64,000 nt of DNA from Sarcophilus harrisii (Eukaryota > Chordata > Mammalia > Dasyuromorphia > Dasyuridae). The position numbers and the translations under genes were made by a program. Of this stretch, positions 1-14,006 are shown one piece after another. The notes beneath the pieces are model-generated. The model saw nothing but the letters and a program-made list of their open reading frames with translations. It did not search any database and was not told the DNA's origin. Position 1 is the stretch's first letter; every line of letters starts with the position of its first letter. The stretch spans positions 56,570,539 to 56,634,538 of the forward strand of contig NC_045427.1 in NCBI RefSeq assembly GCF_902635505.1. Reading direction: 5' to 3'.

Positions 1-526
1 CATGTCCCCTGTCCTTGAGGAATTTTCAGTCTAGCAGCATCATGGAGGGCAGTTAATATACACAACAAGATAAATATATCAAAAATGTTACAAGGCAAGA
101 GCAATATGATGACTAAGGTTGGAGAAGCCTTTATGAAGGTGGTATGAGCTGTGCTCTCTCAGGAGGTAACTAATCTCATACTCAGAAGCTTTGAATATGG
201 TTCCCTCATTCTACAGCAGGGAAAGTGTGGTACAAGGGGAGAAAGGATTTGTCCAAAGTCATATAAGTCACAAGTGCATTTTGGGCCTATACCATATAAT
301 TCTACATTGGTAAAGCAGCACCGCCTTTCCATGATCTAAAGGGATTGTGGGAAACTACCAACAAGGAGAGAGTGGGAGTTATTGCTTATTCTTGTCTAAG
401 ATCTATCTAGTCAACCATTTCATGCCTTCCTGAGGTTCTGGATGATTCTGTAGACATTCTGCTACTCAAGCCTATTTCTTCCAGATTTAAGAGCACCAAT
501 TTTAATTCTTACCCATTGCAGCCATT

Positions 527-690
527 GGCAGCTAGGTGGCTCATTGGACAGAGAGCCAGCCATGTCTGGAGACAGATTTTGTCCTCAGATAACTCCTAGC
601 TGTGGGATCCTGGGCATGCCTACCTCAACTTCTTCATCTGTAAGATGGAGTACTATAATAACACCACCTCCCTTCCAGAGTTGCTATAAA
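527..690 (+). repeat. MAR1/THER1-type SINE, diverged
   Basis: The copy opens with GGCAGCTAGGTGGCTCATTG, the tRNA-derived head shared by marsupial SINEs, followed by a CTAGCTGTGGGATCCTGGGC block and a CTTCATCTGTAAGATGGAG CORE-type segment. It lies left of CTCF exon 4 in a CTCF intron. Substitutions are many, so it is old. Confidence 0.75.
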
Positions 691-699
691 ATCGCTTTT

Positions 700-815
700 A
701 ACACAATGACCTAATGACCTGTCCGGTCACCTCCTTGAGGTTCACTTCTCTACTCTGTAAAAGAAGAGAGGGTTGGACTAAATGGTCTAGTGTTTCTTCC
801 AGCTTTAAATCCTAT
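700..815 (+). repeat. MIR/THER1-type SINE fragment
   Basis: GACCTGTCCGGTCACCTCC, CTACTCTGTAAAAG and GGACTAAATGGTCT match the body of a CORE-SINE. It could be the tail of the neighbouring copy or a separate old insertion. Confidence 0.5.
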
Positions 816-1347
816 ATCCAAGGACAGATAAGCATTACCCAGGCAATGATGTAACCCTTGGTGCCAGAAGGGATAGCATCAAGGGGATGTCCTTTGATGG
901 CCAGCTTAGCATACCACTTACATTTTGTGGGAACACAGCTCTAAAGTTCAAAGCAACCTCAAGGCAGAGGCTATCTAGTCTAATCAGGGATGGCAGATGA
1001 ACTGCCCATGGTTACACAAGTAGTGTACAAGACTTGTACACAAGCACTGAGAGATTAGTGTCAGTACGTCTAACACAGTTTTACTCACATCTTTTAAGCT
1101 TTACAAAGTCTACAAGGAAATTCCACTTTATCCAACATTTTGCTGGTTTATACAAGCATGATCGAGTTGAAATTCTAAGACTGCTGAGGGAAGGTATGAT
1201 CAACATTAACTACAAGAATCCTAGAAGCAGAACACCAGCCTGCCTCTCTGCTGGTTTCAAGTCCAGGATCTCTAATCTAGCCTTCATTCACCCAGAAGGG
1301 AACCCAAAATAGTCATCCACAAGAAATTCATTCCTTCTAAAACTTTA

Positions 1348-2802
<1,455 letters not shown>

Positions 2803-3574
2803 TCAAAGACAAATGAGAAATGTTGCACAAATGAGAAAACTGAAGCAATGAGAGAATTTTCCCTAATAAAAAGCACTTATATAAATTATATTAGTGGTTT
2901 TCAAAAAGATTTTTCTAGTCAACAATAGTTTTACCAATGTTTATTTTTTAACTAACAGTCATTTCTAAAAGTTATCAGCCTCTCTACTTTGGGAAGAGAA
3001 TAATTGCCTCCAATATAAAAAAAAAAAAAAAAACAGTTAAATAAAAAATCTCTATGATAATATATATAACATTCTGTTCTAGTGGCAGGGGTGAGGGAAG
3101 GTAACAACTCCCAAAATGTAAAGCACAGTTCAAGGAACTCTATAACTTCAGGCTTAAATTAATTTGTGGCACAAAAGGCATTATTGGCTTAAATTGTCTA
3201 TGAAGAATTAATAGAAGGGCAATGCATTGGATGAGGTGGTATAGATAGGTAGCAATGAGAGAAAATTTGGAGCAATGCATCTCCTGAAATGCATTTTAGC
3301 TCATTTATAATTTCCACTTACACTTTTATTAAAATCTATAAAAGAATTTCTTTCATGTTATTATAATTGTCCTTTCTGCAAAATAATTTTTCTAAAGATA
3401 TGTGATTATTTAAAACTTTTATATATGTATAGTAAATCAGAAAGGACTGAATAGCTACCTAGTTCACATTATGTAGCGAGTAAGGAATTTTAAAGATTTT
3501 GTGATCTGTGAATCTATCTGCTAAACAAAGAGGCAATATTTCTCTATTATTGATAAACAAGGATAATAGATTGA

Positions 3575-3735
3575 GCTGGAAGGGACCTCAGAGGTTATAT
3601 CAAGCCTAATTTTTTTGTTTTGTTTTACACATGAGGAAAACAGATCCAGAATAAGTTACGTCCCACAGACTCACAGCTAAAATATGGACTTCAGAACAAG
3701 GTCTTCCTTCTCTTTTAAATGTCTTTTTATACTCT
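3575..3735 (-). repeat. MIR-type SINE
   Basis: In reverse orientation, ACACATGAGGAAAACAGATC and GACTCACAGCTAAAATATGG follow the MIR layout of an internal core followed by the tRNA-like head. It is strongly diverged and intronic. Confidence 0.6.
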
Positions 3736-4399
3736 TCTTCTCTTTATTCAAACAAACAATTAGGCCATATCCCTTTCAACTAAGCTAGTGTTTTTAAGAT
3801 CTTTCTTTAAAGGAAAAAAAATGTTTCAGGTGTAATTTCAGTTATGATTTCCAATTTCAATCGTATTTCTATAAACTTCATATGTAGATCAAAAGAACAT
3901 TTACTTTAACAAGGACTGAGAAGCTATGGGGTATACTGGATACACAGTGGGTCTCAAAACTGTGTTCAAGCCCTGCTTCTGACACATGCTGGGTATGCCC
4001 GAAGCAATTCTCCAGGAATGCAAGTTGGAGAGAAATGCCAACCTGCTCCTTAGCAGGAGCTACTGACACCCATAAAATAACACACAAGTCTGGTTTAAAA
4101 ATATATATCGATTTCTGAAAATTATCATAAATTCCTAACTATAAAAAAGTCACAACCCCATCCCACCCAGTAAGTGGTTAGGTATACCTGCATGATGGTT
4201 TCATTTATGGATATAACAACCTTTTATATAAAGCTGAATGGAATTTGTTAACAACCATTCTTTTCACTTGGAGATATCTAATAATAGACAGTTCTATCAC
4301 TAATAGTTTCTATTTAAGTGAAAAAAGAAGAATTTTTGTGATGTTTTAAAAGAAGTTTTCCCAACTATTCCAGAGTGAAAATTTTATGTTAGTTTCCAA

Positions 4400-4830
4400 T
4401 CTCTTTTGAGGCTTCCCATTCTAATGTTCTACCCAATATTTTTCCAACCTTATTATCTATTGCTTCCCAAATACCATGTTTCTAGTCCAGTCTACCTGGT
4501 TTTTCTCATTATATTCTGTATAAAGACAAGCCATATTTTATTAATACTGTGGTTTTTTCCTCCTGCCCTGATGTCTCTTGCTGGTTTTGGTCCTCCTGAT
4601 CCTTCAACATCCAGCTCAAGCCCATTATCTTTTCCTTTTCATCCCTCTGATTTCTCTTCCTTTGTTAAATTCCAATTGCTTTTATCTTCGAAACCACTTG
4701 ATTTAATACATAATTATCTTCTCAATGTTTCTCATTATACTTTCAGCTAGACTGCAGGTTCCATAAAACTCTTGCTTCTTTTGTTTCCCCTATACTTTTG
4801 GTTGGGCTTACATATCATATACAGGTTAAT
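4400..4830 (+). repeat. L2 LINE 3' end
   Basis: Long pyrimidine-rich text is followed by TAGACTGCAGGTTCCATAAA, the position where L2 3' ends carry an AGACTGTAAGCTCC-type motif. The copy is old, 5'-truncated and intronic. Confidence 0.6.
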
Positions 4831-5639
4831 TATTTTTACATTGTCTTTTTTCTTTTCAAGAAACTCCTTTTTCCCCAATTAAAAGAGAAAATGAAAACAA
4901 AAGACTGATTAAAATGAGAGAATGGTTACCAGATGTGTTGAATTTAAAGAAAAACTTATGAAGAATGGATTTCTAAAAAGAACACTGAAGTAATACTGCC
5001 ACATAAGTCTACCAAAAAAATATTCTGGCTTCTTCTCAAGCACGAATAGGTAAATTGATTTTCTGCTCACATTTGGCACCCTATTCTTACCCCATTCCCC
5101 AATTTGTCCTTCCTAATCTGGCATTCCTGGTGCCCGCTCTCCCACCCCAGCACTCCCTTTGGTTAGTAGCCAATGGTGCCCAACACCACTGATTAAGTGA
5201 CACCCCCCCCTCCCATCTTCCCCCAACTCCTCTTTTTGACAGAAAATGAAAGACATCTAAAACTAACTCAGAAAGAACAATCAACCCCAATATTCTAAGA
5301 CCTCAGGGAAAAGGGTTTTACAAACCTTCCTCAGAAACCCGTTCCAATATTTAATTCATTGTTAGGAAATTCTTCAAAAATACTCTGAGACTGCAATTTT
5401 ACCCATTCCTTCTTATTCTGGCTTTATCGTAGATAGAGACAAAGCATATCTATCAAGAAAGACAGAAAAACAGCCAAAAGTGAAATTTTCGTATGGTGTT
5501 ATACTCAGACAAGTACACTTAAATATATATTCCATCAGAAAGAAGTTTAGTTTTAGTTGAAATAAAGCAAAGCTAACCTTAGCAAACAATTTAAGACAAA
5601 ACACTGGAGAACATAAAAATACAACTGAACAAAATTTGG

Positions 5640-5825
5640 GAATCACAGATGTCATAAATGTAGAGTTGGAGGGGTCTCTGAAGTTACCAAATATAATTCC
5701 TTTAATTCCCAGATGAGGAAATGGGAGGACAAAGTGAAGCATCTTGCCCAAAAGTCACACAAGGAAAAAGAACCAAAGGTGAATTTGAATCCAGATCCTG
5801 CAATTCAAGAAGCAGTGCACTCCCA
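5640..5825 (-). repeat. MIR-type SINE
   Basis: CAGATGAGGAAATGGGAGGA, CTTGCCCAAAAGTCACACA and TGAATTTGAATCCAGATCC follow the reverse MIR order. It is diverged and intronic. Confidence 0.65.
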
Positions 5826-5934
5826 CTATATCCCGTTTCTTTTCATCAAGTACAAAGACTACACAAGTACTCCCACAGGCGGGAATCATTTTATTTATCA
5901 GTATTTCATAAAGTAAGCACTGGAATAGTAGACT

Positions 5935-6110
5935 AGTTTGAATCCTATCTTAGGCACTTGTGTTTCTTCATCTGTAAAATGGGAATAGTACCTACTTCAC
6001 TGGGTTGTTGTAATAATAAAATGGTATAAAATATGCAAAGCATTCTGACAATCTTTAAGGTGCTGCTGACTGTTCTATTACATATTAAATAATGCAAAAA
6101 TTACTTAAAG
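5935..6110 (+). repeat. MIR-type SINE, head lost
   Basis: TTCTTCATCTGTAAAATGGG, CTTCACTGGGTTGTTGTAAT and GCAAAGCATTCTGACAATCT match the central and 3' parts of MIR. The tRNA-like head is mostly missing. Confidence 0.65.
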
Positions 6111-6439
6111 GGAAGATTAATTAGTGAGAAGTGAAAGAGAACACCTCCCCCCAACAAAACAAGTTCAGAAGAAGACAAAGATAATTTTGTTAGCTTTTTA
6201 ATTTAATATTTTAAAAAAACAAAATATATAACATAAATCAAGTTTCATAAACAAGTATTATCCTTTTTGTTTTTTATATATTGGAATGTTTGGATTTTTA
6301 CATAATTATGAAGTTCATAACAAAAAAATAAGGAAATTGGCTCAGGTAAATCTTACAAGAATCCCCAAATCTTGTTTTCCCAATTTATAAAACCCCCAAA
6401 CTACAGAACCTGAGCCAGAAAGCCCCTTAGATTAAAAAC

Positions 6440-6560
6440 ATTTCACAGGCGAAGAAACTGAGGACTAGGGAGGTTAAATTCCTTGCTTAAGTCTAACTAG
6501 ACAGTAAGGATCTAAGGCAGAATTTGAACCCAGGTTTTATGCCCTAAGAGTTCTGCTGCC
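6440..6560 (-). repeat. MIR-type SINE
   Basis: AGGCGAAGAAACTGAGGACT, GGGAGGTTAAATTCCTTGC and GAATTTGAACCCAGGTTTTA are reverse MIR text. It ends close to the next, opposite MIR copy. Confidence 0.65.
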
Positions 6561-6594
6561 TTATGACAGAAAGCAAGAGCCTGAGGTAGAGTGT

Positions 6595-6745
6595 TAAGGG
6601 GCAATAGTTATAAAATCTAGTACCTGCTCTTACTACTCATGTGACCAAGGCCCTTGGCCTCTCTGGGATTCAACTGCTTGTCTCTAAAAGACGAGGCCGA
6701 GCTCTCCTGCTGGCTCTACATCTCAGGTTCCTATGACTAGCTGTT
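6595..6745 (+). repeat. MIR/THER1-type SINE
   Basis: CTCATGTGACCAAGGCCCTT, TTGTCTCTAAAAGACGAGGC and GGTTCCTATGACTAG are the core and tail of a CORE-SINE. Head to head with the previous copy. Confidence 0.55.
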
Positions 6746-8009
6746 CTCTGTAGCGTTAACACTCTTTGACTCAAATTTCAAACCACCAAGAAGACACAGA
6801 AACTCCTTTGATAAAAGCAGCAACATTAACCTTCTGCCTGGAAACAATCACAGCCAGCTGATGGCACTGACATACAGATACAACTAGTGGAGACGTTTCA
6901 AGGTTAGTTTGAGAGCTTGTTTAGTTGGCCACCAGAACTAATTCCTAAGGTACCTTTCTCCAGAGAACTAAGAATACTCTGGCCCTCTCTGAAAGAACCT
7001 CTCACAGTCACATGCCTGAGGAAGGGAAACCAAAAACATCTCTGGAAAATGAATGCCTTAATTCTGTATCATACAAAGTCCTTTTACATGTTTTCATTCA
7101 ATTACTAGCAACTGTGTAGCAATACCAGAGGATTGGTTCCTACTTAAAAATTTTTTTCTTTAACACCTTAATCTCTTTATTGTCATCCTAAGAATAAAGA
7201 AAAACACTTCATTCAATTCCTAAATCTGGTTTTATAGTATGATGATTTATATCTTCATATTGACAATTCAGTTATGGTTACGTGGATATGTTCTACACCT
7301 CCCGGGAGAAAAGTGCAGGCATACTTTAGGGGTGAGGGGGAATTTAACATTCATTAAATGCTCATGTTCAATAGGCTATATATATTAGGCATTAAGGAGA
7401 ATAAAATATGGAGCTGATCTCAAGGAGTTCTCTGACTACCTAAAACCAGACTCTATTTTTTTGGCTGTAAATTCTAATCCTAATGCTCTTGCTAAATTTT
7501 CTACAAGATTCTTGGATAACAAATATTAGTCAAGGTGGAATAAAAACCTCATAAACTCATAAAATTTATAAAACACAAAACACTGAAGAATATGTCAAAA
7601 CATAGCACCCTCTCAATGTGGAAAAAAAAAAAAAATCAGCATTCTACTTGCAAGTCAATTCTTTCCACAGAAACTCAGTAGGTATGACCTGGGCCTAGTG
7701 GCTTTAAGCAGCAGTTTTAATTCTGTAATGAATGGGTGATGTAACACATGAAGTCATTCACATGCCTTTTGTCCCTTTCTCAAGATTTCTCTACTGCTGA
7801 GCCTAACTCCAATATTCCTTCTTTTCTGGTTCTTCACCTGATCTTTTCTTTGAGGAATATTTGCCAAAACAGCAGCCAAGCCATTTTCTAAGAAGATCCA
7901 AGAATAAGTTCTAACAGGTACCAGCAGACCTGATCCTGGAGGTGGTAGAGGAAGCCACATTGGCTCACCTTTAGATTTCAGCTTGAAGCTTAATATAATG
8001 CAGATATGA

Positions 8010-8170
8010 TAGAAACTTTTAAGCTGCAACAGATCTTAAAGACTGACTCGTCTATCTCTACCTTTTACAAATGAAGATTCCGAGATACAACTTGCCCAGG
8101 ATGAGCATTAGGAGGGCTGGAACGCAAATTTAGGTCTTCTGATCTCTAATCCAGTACTCTTTTCCACTGA
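8010..8170 (-). repeat. MIR-type SINE
   Basis: TTTACAAATGAAGATTCCGA, CAACTTGCCCAGGATGAGCA and CTAATCCAGTACTCTTTTCC are in reverse MIR order. It is old and intronic. Confidence 0.6.
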
Positions 8171-8604
8171 CTTCAAAAGGTAGCAAAAAGTTGTTTCCCT
8201 GACCAATTCAGGAAAGCTCTAAATCTTGAATACTTGGACGCTATTGTCTACTAATATGTCTCTCCAAAATAAAGACAAAAAAATCCCAAACCTTCCACAG
8301 ATATAGCATGACCTTGATTTAAAGATAGCTATTTTTCTCTACAAACCCATGGCAACCAGCCAATCATCTATATATACCTGCTGTAAGGAAATGGGCTTCC
8401 ATTCCGACCCTTCTGCCTTTGCTAGCTCAGAGCACTTGCCTCAACAGCACCTTGTTTGTCCTTGATACTTGGTTCTCTGGTCACTAGCTGATATGATAGA
8501 GAAGTGAACAAAACAACTTCTTACCTGTCTTTCTCTAAAACATTTGATACCCAAGCTCTGAACTAAATTCTCAGAACTTCTAACTTTTTTTACAAAAAGA
8601 TCTT

Positions 8605-8748
8605 GGGGGCAGCTAGCTGATGCAGTGGGTAGAGCACTAGCCCTGAAGTCAGGAGGGCCCGAGTTCAAATCTGACATTTCCTAGCTATGTGACCCTGGGC
8701 AAATCACTTAACCCCAATTGCCTCAGCAAAAACAAAACAAAACTTTAA
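8605..8748 (+). repeat. WSINE1-type marsupial SINE, near full length
   Basis: The copy reads GGGGGCAGCTAGCTGATGCA, GGTAGAGCACTAGCCCTGAA, GAGTTCAAATCTGAC, CTAGCTATGTGACCCTGGGC and AACCCCAATTGCCTCAGC, then an A-rich tail. It is among the better preserved SINEs in the window. Such elements spread using L1 machinery. It is a strong marker that the host is a marsupial. Confidence 0.88.
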
Positions 8749-9524
8749 AATTTTCCTTATGTCTTGTTCTGCCTTCCAGGAACTGTATGGCCTAGTGACA
8801 CTATCCTTTTTGTTCTTCGGAACAAAACAGTCCCATCTTCTGACTGCACTCTCACTGGGCTGTCTCTCCTCAGGTCTTAAATGTTCTCTTTCATCTCCAC
8901 CTCTTGGCTTTCCTCCTGATTTTCTTCAAGTCTTAACTAAAATCTTACCTTGGGCAGCTCTAAAATTTTGACTGTTTTACTAGCCATGTAGAATTTCTTC
9001 CTAATAACGGCATTGAATTTAAATGACCAGTAAACATGTTGTGTTAACTAGTATGGAAAGATATCACGTAATGTTCAGAAATATATATATTCTTTAATAT
9101 CTTCACAAGATATTCACAAATATCTACCATAAGATATCATAAATATTTGAAAAGGTTTCTTATAATCCATTTAGTTCTAGATTTTCCTTTTATCTGGCTC
9201 TGGGAAAGGAATAATTAATAATAAAGGAAAAATTAAATTTAAAAAGGAACATTAAATATTGCTGCCAAGTCTTTTTGCAATTCAATCAGCTTTTCTTTCA
9301 TACAAGTTGAATGATTTTATTTTATTGCCTTCTCCTTTTCATTGTGCATGTATATATTTTTAAAGATGTTTTTCTAGATGCCGCAAACTCTTGCATTTTT
9401 TTTTTTCCTATTCAATCTGCATGCTTTATTTTAATGGGTTGTTTAGTCTAGTCATGCTAATGCTGTTTGAATTTTCCCCTATTTTTGTGGTACTGCCTTT
9501 TATTACCTTTTTCTAAGTTTGTGC

Positions 9525-9640
9525 TTGGTCAGCACTGTTCTAGGGAGGACATACAAAAAAAAAAGGGAAAAACGTTTGCCTTCAAGGAGCTGATGTTCTA
9601 AGAGAAAGAAACATTTAAATCAACAAATACAATATAATGA
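9525..9640 (-). repeat. L2 LINE 3' end fragment
   Basis: GTGCTTGGTCAGCACTGTTC and TTCAAGGAGCTGATGTTCTA match the reverse complement of the L2 tail. It is short and old. Confidence 0.55.
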
Positions 9641-10784
9641 GGCAAGAGAGAGATCTAATAAAATAAACGTATCATATGTCTCTCACATGCACTCATTTTC
9701 ATTATGTGTTGTTTTTATATCCTCAAATTATACTAAGTATCTGGTTAGTAAAAAATCATCTTATTTCTACACAACTGAGCACAGTACTAAAGCATAAAAC
9801 AGCATAGAAGCAATTCTAATTGACTGGTTTAGCATTCAAGCCTATACTACCTATGGTTCAGATATTACCCACAGTGCAGACTTCTGAAGAGTTTAGTATA
9901 TAGAAAACAAGATTGAAATAACTTTAATAACTTTTTGTCTTTTGAAAGTTTAATTATCTGATTCCACGAAATCAAAACATTTGTTGTAAAAGGTATAAAA
10001 ATCTTGCCAAAATTTAAGTTAGATTTAAAAATATGAACTCGTAAGGATGCTAAAAAGATTTCGTCATAGAGACAAGCCTGGTAGCTGTGCTAGTTAATTA
10101 AAAGCCTGATACATTTTATTTTGACAGACAACTCTCAACAAACTCTCCTGAAAAGTAACACCTTTCCCCACAATTGTTAATTTATTGATTTTTAAAAGAG
10201 GGATGTGTTACAAGTTCTACTTGTACAATTCTAATATTTAAGTTGTATTTGATTAGTGTTTTATTCTCTTTTCATGGTTCATTTACATTGCTGTAGTTGC
10301 AGTTTACATTGTTCCTTTAGCAGTACCTTCTTTACTTTAACTTCATTAAGTCTTCTCAGAATTGTCTGTATTCATTTCATATTTTTTAAGAGGATGGGAT
10401 GGGAGAGGAGCCAAGTAAGGAAAGAGGAAAACAGACATGATGGAATAGCTCTACAAAAATTAATAAAATTTTATTAAGCAGAAAGCCATAGTTCTTTTAT
10501 TTAACACATGATTTGCACTTGTGAAGTCCAAATAACCTGCTAAAATGTCACAGCTTATTTTCTAAAGAAGCTTATAAAAATACCACCTTCCTATAGAATT
10601 TCTCCATTTCATCCCATTCCCTTTCAAAGGGTTGCAAGCCTCAGTTACTGTGGACACTTACAAAACAGAACCAGTGAAAGAGTCTCATATGGGCCCCAAA
10701 TGACCTCAAGCACATTAAATTAAGTACCACCTTTTTGGCAGAGGAAGTGGAAGGAGTATCCATAATCCTAGGATCATAGGATTT

Positions 10785-10915
10785 AGTGTGGAAAAGATCT
10801 TAAGATAATTCTAACATCCTCATTTTAAAGCGATGTTTAGTGGGCCAAGGATATTTAACCTCATGACAAAGTGAGAACTATGCAGCAGGCATTTAAATGC
10901 GTACTGGCTCTATTT
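10785..10915 (-). repeat. MIR-type SINE, poor copy
   Basis: Faint reverse-MIR order: TCCTCATTTTAAAGCGATG, then TTTAACCTCATGACAAAG and TACTGGCTCTATTTCCC. Low resemblance. Confidence 0.4.
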
Positions 10916-11307
10916 CCCATTATAAGAAAAAGCACAAGCCAAAAAGCATCTATTCACTCCCGAAGAACCAAAAGCCCTTACACTTCTTGGATATGGTCTA
11001 ACATTCTGAATATCAATGGAAGAATGATATGAGAATGGGAATGACAAATTTTTGATCTTTTTGGAACAAAAGTTGAACTAATTATGAGAAAAATTATTTT
11101 CCTTGTATTTTAAAAGACAGACATATTTACCCTAACAGAAAACATGAAGGCTATAGCACAAGAGGCACCAGAGAAGAACTGGATGGAGGAGAAAGTTCTC
11201 TTAAACTGGGGTGGGAAAAATATTAATGACCATGGTAATGGATTCTCAGCAAGAACTGACCAGAAAACAACATCTATCATAACCTCCTTTTCTGTCATTC
11301 TTCTTTA

Positions 11308-11339
11308 AAAAAAAAAAGGGGGGGGGGGGGGGGGGGGGA
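11308..11339 (+). repeat. A-run joined to a G-run
   Basis: A block of about eleven A is followed directly by about twenty G. This all-purine stretch is a simple-sequence expansion and prone to sequencing error; the true lengths may differ. Confidence 0.85.
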
Positions 11340-11524
11340 GAAAGGGAGCGATGGAGGGATCAAAGCATTTTCAGGACTAAAAGTGACTTGACATATTCAT
11401 ACAAAGACAGGGCATAGTTTAAAGTGTCACGTGGCAAGAACCAGATTAAAAAGTAATTGGGAAAGTTAACAACAGTTTAAAAAACAATAAAACATAGGTA
11501 ACATCTTAATTATATTTACATGTT

Positions 11525-11745
11525 CTGCTATGTCCGATTCTACACGACCCCTTCTGGGTTTTTCTTGGCTACTGCAGTAGTATGCCACTTCCTTTTCCAG
11601 ATCATTTTACAGATGAGGAAATTAAGGCAAACAGGGTTAAGTGACTTGCCCAGGGTCCACAACTACTAAGTAAGATTGGACTGAATTCGGGAAAGTGAGT
11701 CTTTCTGATTTGGGGCCTGGTACTCTATCTCCTGGGCCTCCTAAT
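11525..11745 (-). repeat. MAR1-type SINE, near full length
   Basis: Read in reverse it matches the MAR1 order: CCGATTCTACACGACCCCTT, CACTTCCTTTTCCAGATCAT, GATGAGGAAATTAAGGCAAA, GTGACTTGCCCAGGGTCCAC and GGTACTCTATCTCC. Both the long 3' part and the tRNA-like head are present. Confidence 0.8.
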
Positions 11746-11825
11746 CTAACAATTAACAGGCATTAAACCAAGTGGTTAAGTAGTGAATGACAAACATTCT
11801 AGCTATATAAGTATGTAACCAAGTG

Positions 11826-11958
11826 AGGGGTTGAGTGACTTGTCTAAGGTCATACAGCTAGGAAGTATCAAGTGTCTTGAGGCCAGATTTGAATTCAGGC
11901 CCTTCCAACCATCATCAGGGTGAATGCTCCATTTACTGTGCCATCTAGCTGTCCCTAA
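11826..11958 (-). repeat. MAR1/WSINE1-type SINE
   Basis: GTGACTTGTCTAAGGTCATA, CAGCTAGGAAGTATCAAGTG, CCAGATTTGAATTCAGGCCC and CTGTGCCATCTAGCTGTCCC are the head half of a marsupial SINE in reverse. Only about 80 bases from the MAR1 copy to its left, so it may be a separate insertion beside it. Confidence 0.75.
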
Positions 11959-12010
11959 CTTACCACCACCTACCATTATTTGTTTATTTTATGAGTGGCG
12001 TTACCCATCA

Positions 12011-12135
12011 CTAATTTATTTGAATTATTTATTATTTTTACTACATAATTACATGTAATATATAATTATTACATTAAAATGCAACAATCAGATAATTTAT
12101 TATTAAATAAATTAATTCAAATAAATTATTGGATT
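12011..12135. repeat. AT-rich imperfect inverted repeat
   Basis: TAATTTATTTGAATTATTTA near 12013 is answered by AATTAATTCAAATAAATTAT near 12110, in a stretch that is almost entirely A and T. It could fold into a cruciform or hairpin. No transposon ends are recognised. Confidence 0.5.
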
Positions 12136-12648
12136 ATTATTCATCATTATTAAAATTTGGATTCATAGATCTAGTCACAATCAACTCCTGAAAGTTAAAA
12201 GGAAATATCTCCTTATTCAACAACTATTTATTGCACCCTTCATATGTTCAAGATATAAATTCATTTGGAAGGATACTAGCAACTAACTTCTGAATATTCT
12301 TAAGAGACTCCATTTGAATTTCATAATACAAATCCAAGGACAATCCTAGTTCTCAATTCTTTTGAGGAATTATATGAAGAGAATACTATTTTTTCCTTCC
12401 TTCTGGGTAGAAAGAATAAGAGTTCCTTCCAAATCACATATTCTTGGGATAGAGTGCTGTGACTGAAAGCATTCAAATCCTGAAGAATCTAATACATAGC
12501 CAAGTTTTGCAAAATGATGAGGGAGGGTCATCATTTTAGAGTTCTATCACCTAATCTGCTCATAAATATATCCTACTAGAGTTTAACTGATAAGTATGAG
12601 TAGTTTTTAAGAGAAAAGGTAAAAATGCACATGTAAATATTTGGAAAA

Positions 12649-12650
12649 TG

Positions 12651-12680
<30 letters not shown>
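12649..12680 (+). repeat. Poly-T run
   Basis: About thirty consecutive T in the CTCF intron. It could be the A-tail of a minus-strand retroposon, but no body is recognised next to it. Confidence 0.8.
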
Positions 12681-12684
<4 letters not shown>

Positions 12685-13760
12685 TTTTGGTTGTAGCCTA
12701 CCTGTCAAAAAACTAACTAGTATACATATAAATCTGAAGAATAAATTAAAAATCCCTCACAGTCAAACTAGGCTCAAATTAAAATTAACATGATTCTTAG
12801 AACAATTATTATTAAGGGACAAATACTCTTGCTTAGTCTACCATCATGTCAAGAAGCCCTCAAGTAGAAATAGCAATTTTTTAATTTTTATTTATTTTTT
12901 TTGGAAACACACCATCCAAACCATGCAAGGTCTGTGGGAGTCACCGGCAAGCTACAGGCATAACCTGAGACAAGAAACAGTGGGGTACAGCATTATTGTG
13001 TAGCCAGGACTTGACGTGACAGCCATGAGTGAATAGGAGGCTTGACATACTTGCTTGGTGATCTTGGGACTGTGGGAAAGGACTTTTCTCATTTGTAAAA
13101 TGGAGAAAAATACTTCTATCACAATCTTCAGGGTTGAAGAAAGGGCTCTGAAGAGCTGGTAAATGTGAATTATCTTTATCATGAAAATCAAGAAAGAAAC
13201 ACATATGGAAAAGTGACCCTAGAAACTGCCCAATTTTGATTTTGTTATTCAGATACTAAATTTTATACAGTGTACAAGTGGTTTATTATATATAGTATAG
13301 GGAAAAGATTTCAGATTCAGTCAGAGGATCTCTAAGGCTACTTAGTACCTGCGTGATTTTTGAATCACATTACCTTCATTGGCCTCAAAGTTTTTACATC
13401 TGAACTAGCCAGGATGCTTCTTGAGGGCCCTCTAATTATGGGGTCTTAAGAAGTAGGCTCATTACTTTTGTCCAGGGAAAGAGTGAGAAATGTCTATGTA
13501 CGTGCATGTGTATATAGAGAGATACCTATCTTTCTATTATAATATTTGGTATCCAACAATACAAACCTATCCTAAGTAAAATTAAAAAAAAAAAAAAAAA
13601 AAAAGCACTCAAGATATGCTTTTATTATAGAGCTTATTAGAAGCTTAATGTAGAAGTTGATGTTTCCTGACCATTATGTTTGATTGGTTTGGTGGAACTT
13701 CATTTTCTATTACTAGAAGAGCACAACAAACAGCTGACATTTTGAAAAAATACCAGCAAT

Positions 13761-14006
13761 GGCTGGTATGGTGTGCCTATCTGTAATTCCTGCCACTGGG
13801 AGGAAACTGAGGCTGGTGGATCTAAGTTCAGGAGTTCTAAGGTGCAATATGCTAAAGTACAGATGTGGTGGGTCCCTGGAGAATGGCAGAACAACAGGCT
13901 ACCTAAGGAAGGACAAACTGGTCATGGTTTTTAATATTGAGACTAGACCTGGGAGCAAAAGCTTCATTTCCAACCTGGGTGACACAGGAGGATACAGTCT
14001 CAAAAT
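13761..14006 (+). pseudogene. 7SL RNA (SRP RNA) pseudogene, nearly full length
   Basis: The copy begins GGCTGGTATGGTGTGCC and continues with GGAGGAAACTGAGGCTGGTG, AGGAGTTCTAAGGTGCAATA, GGCTACCTAAGGAAGGACAA, ACCTGGGAGCAAAAGC and CCAACCTGGGTGACACAGGA. This is the order of 7SL RNA, including the central S domain that Alu-type SINEs lack. At about 246 bases it is shorter than the roughly 300-base RNA and heavily substituted. It is not likely to make a working RNA. It is probably a retrocopy; no clear target duplication is seen beyond a shared AAAATAC. Confidence 0.8.

Noticed and set aside
8605-8748. tRNA-like A/B box sequence
   Set aside because: It is the tRNA-derived head of a SINE, not a tRNA gene; the rest of the element follows it.
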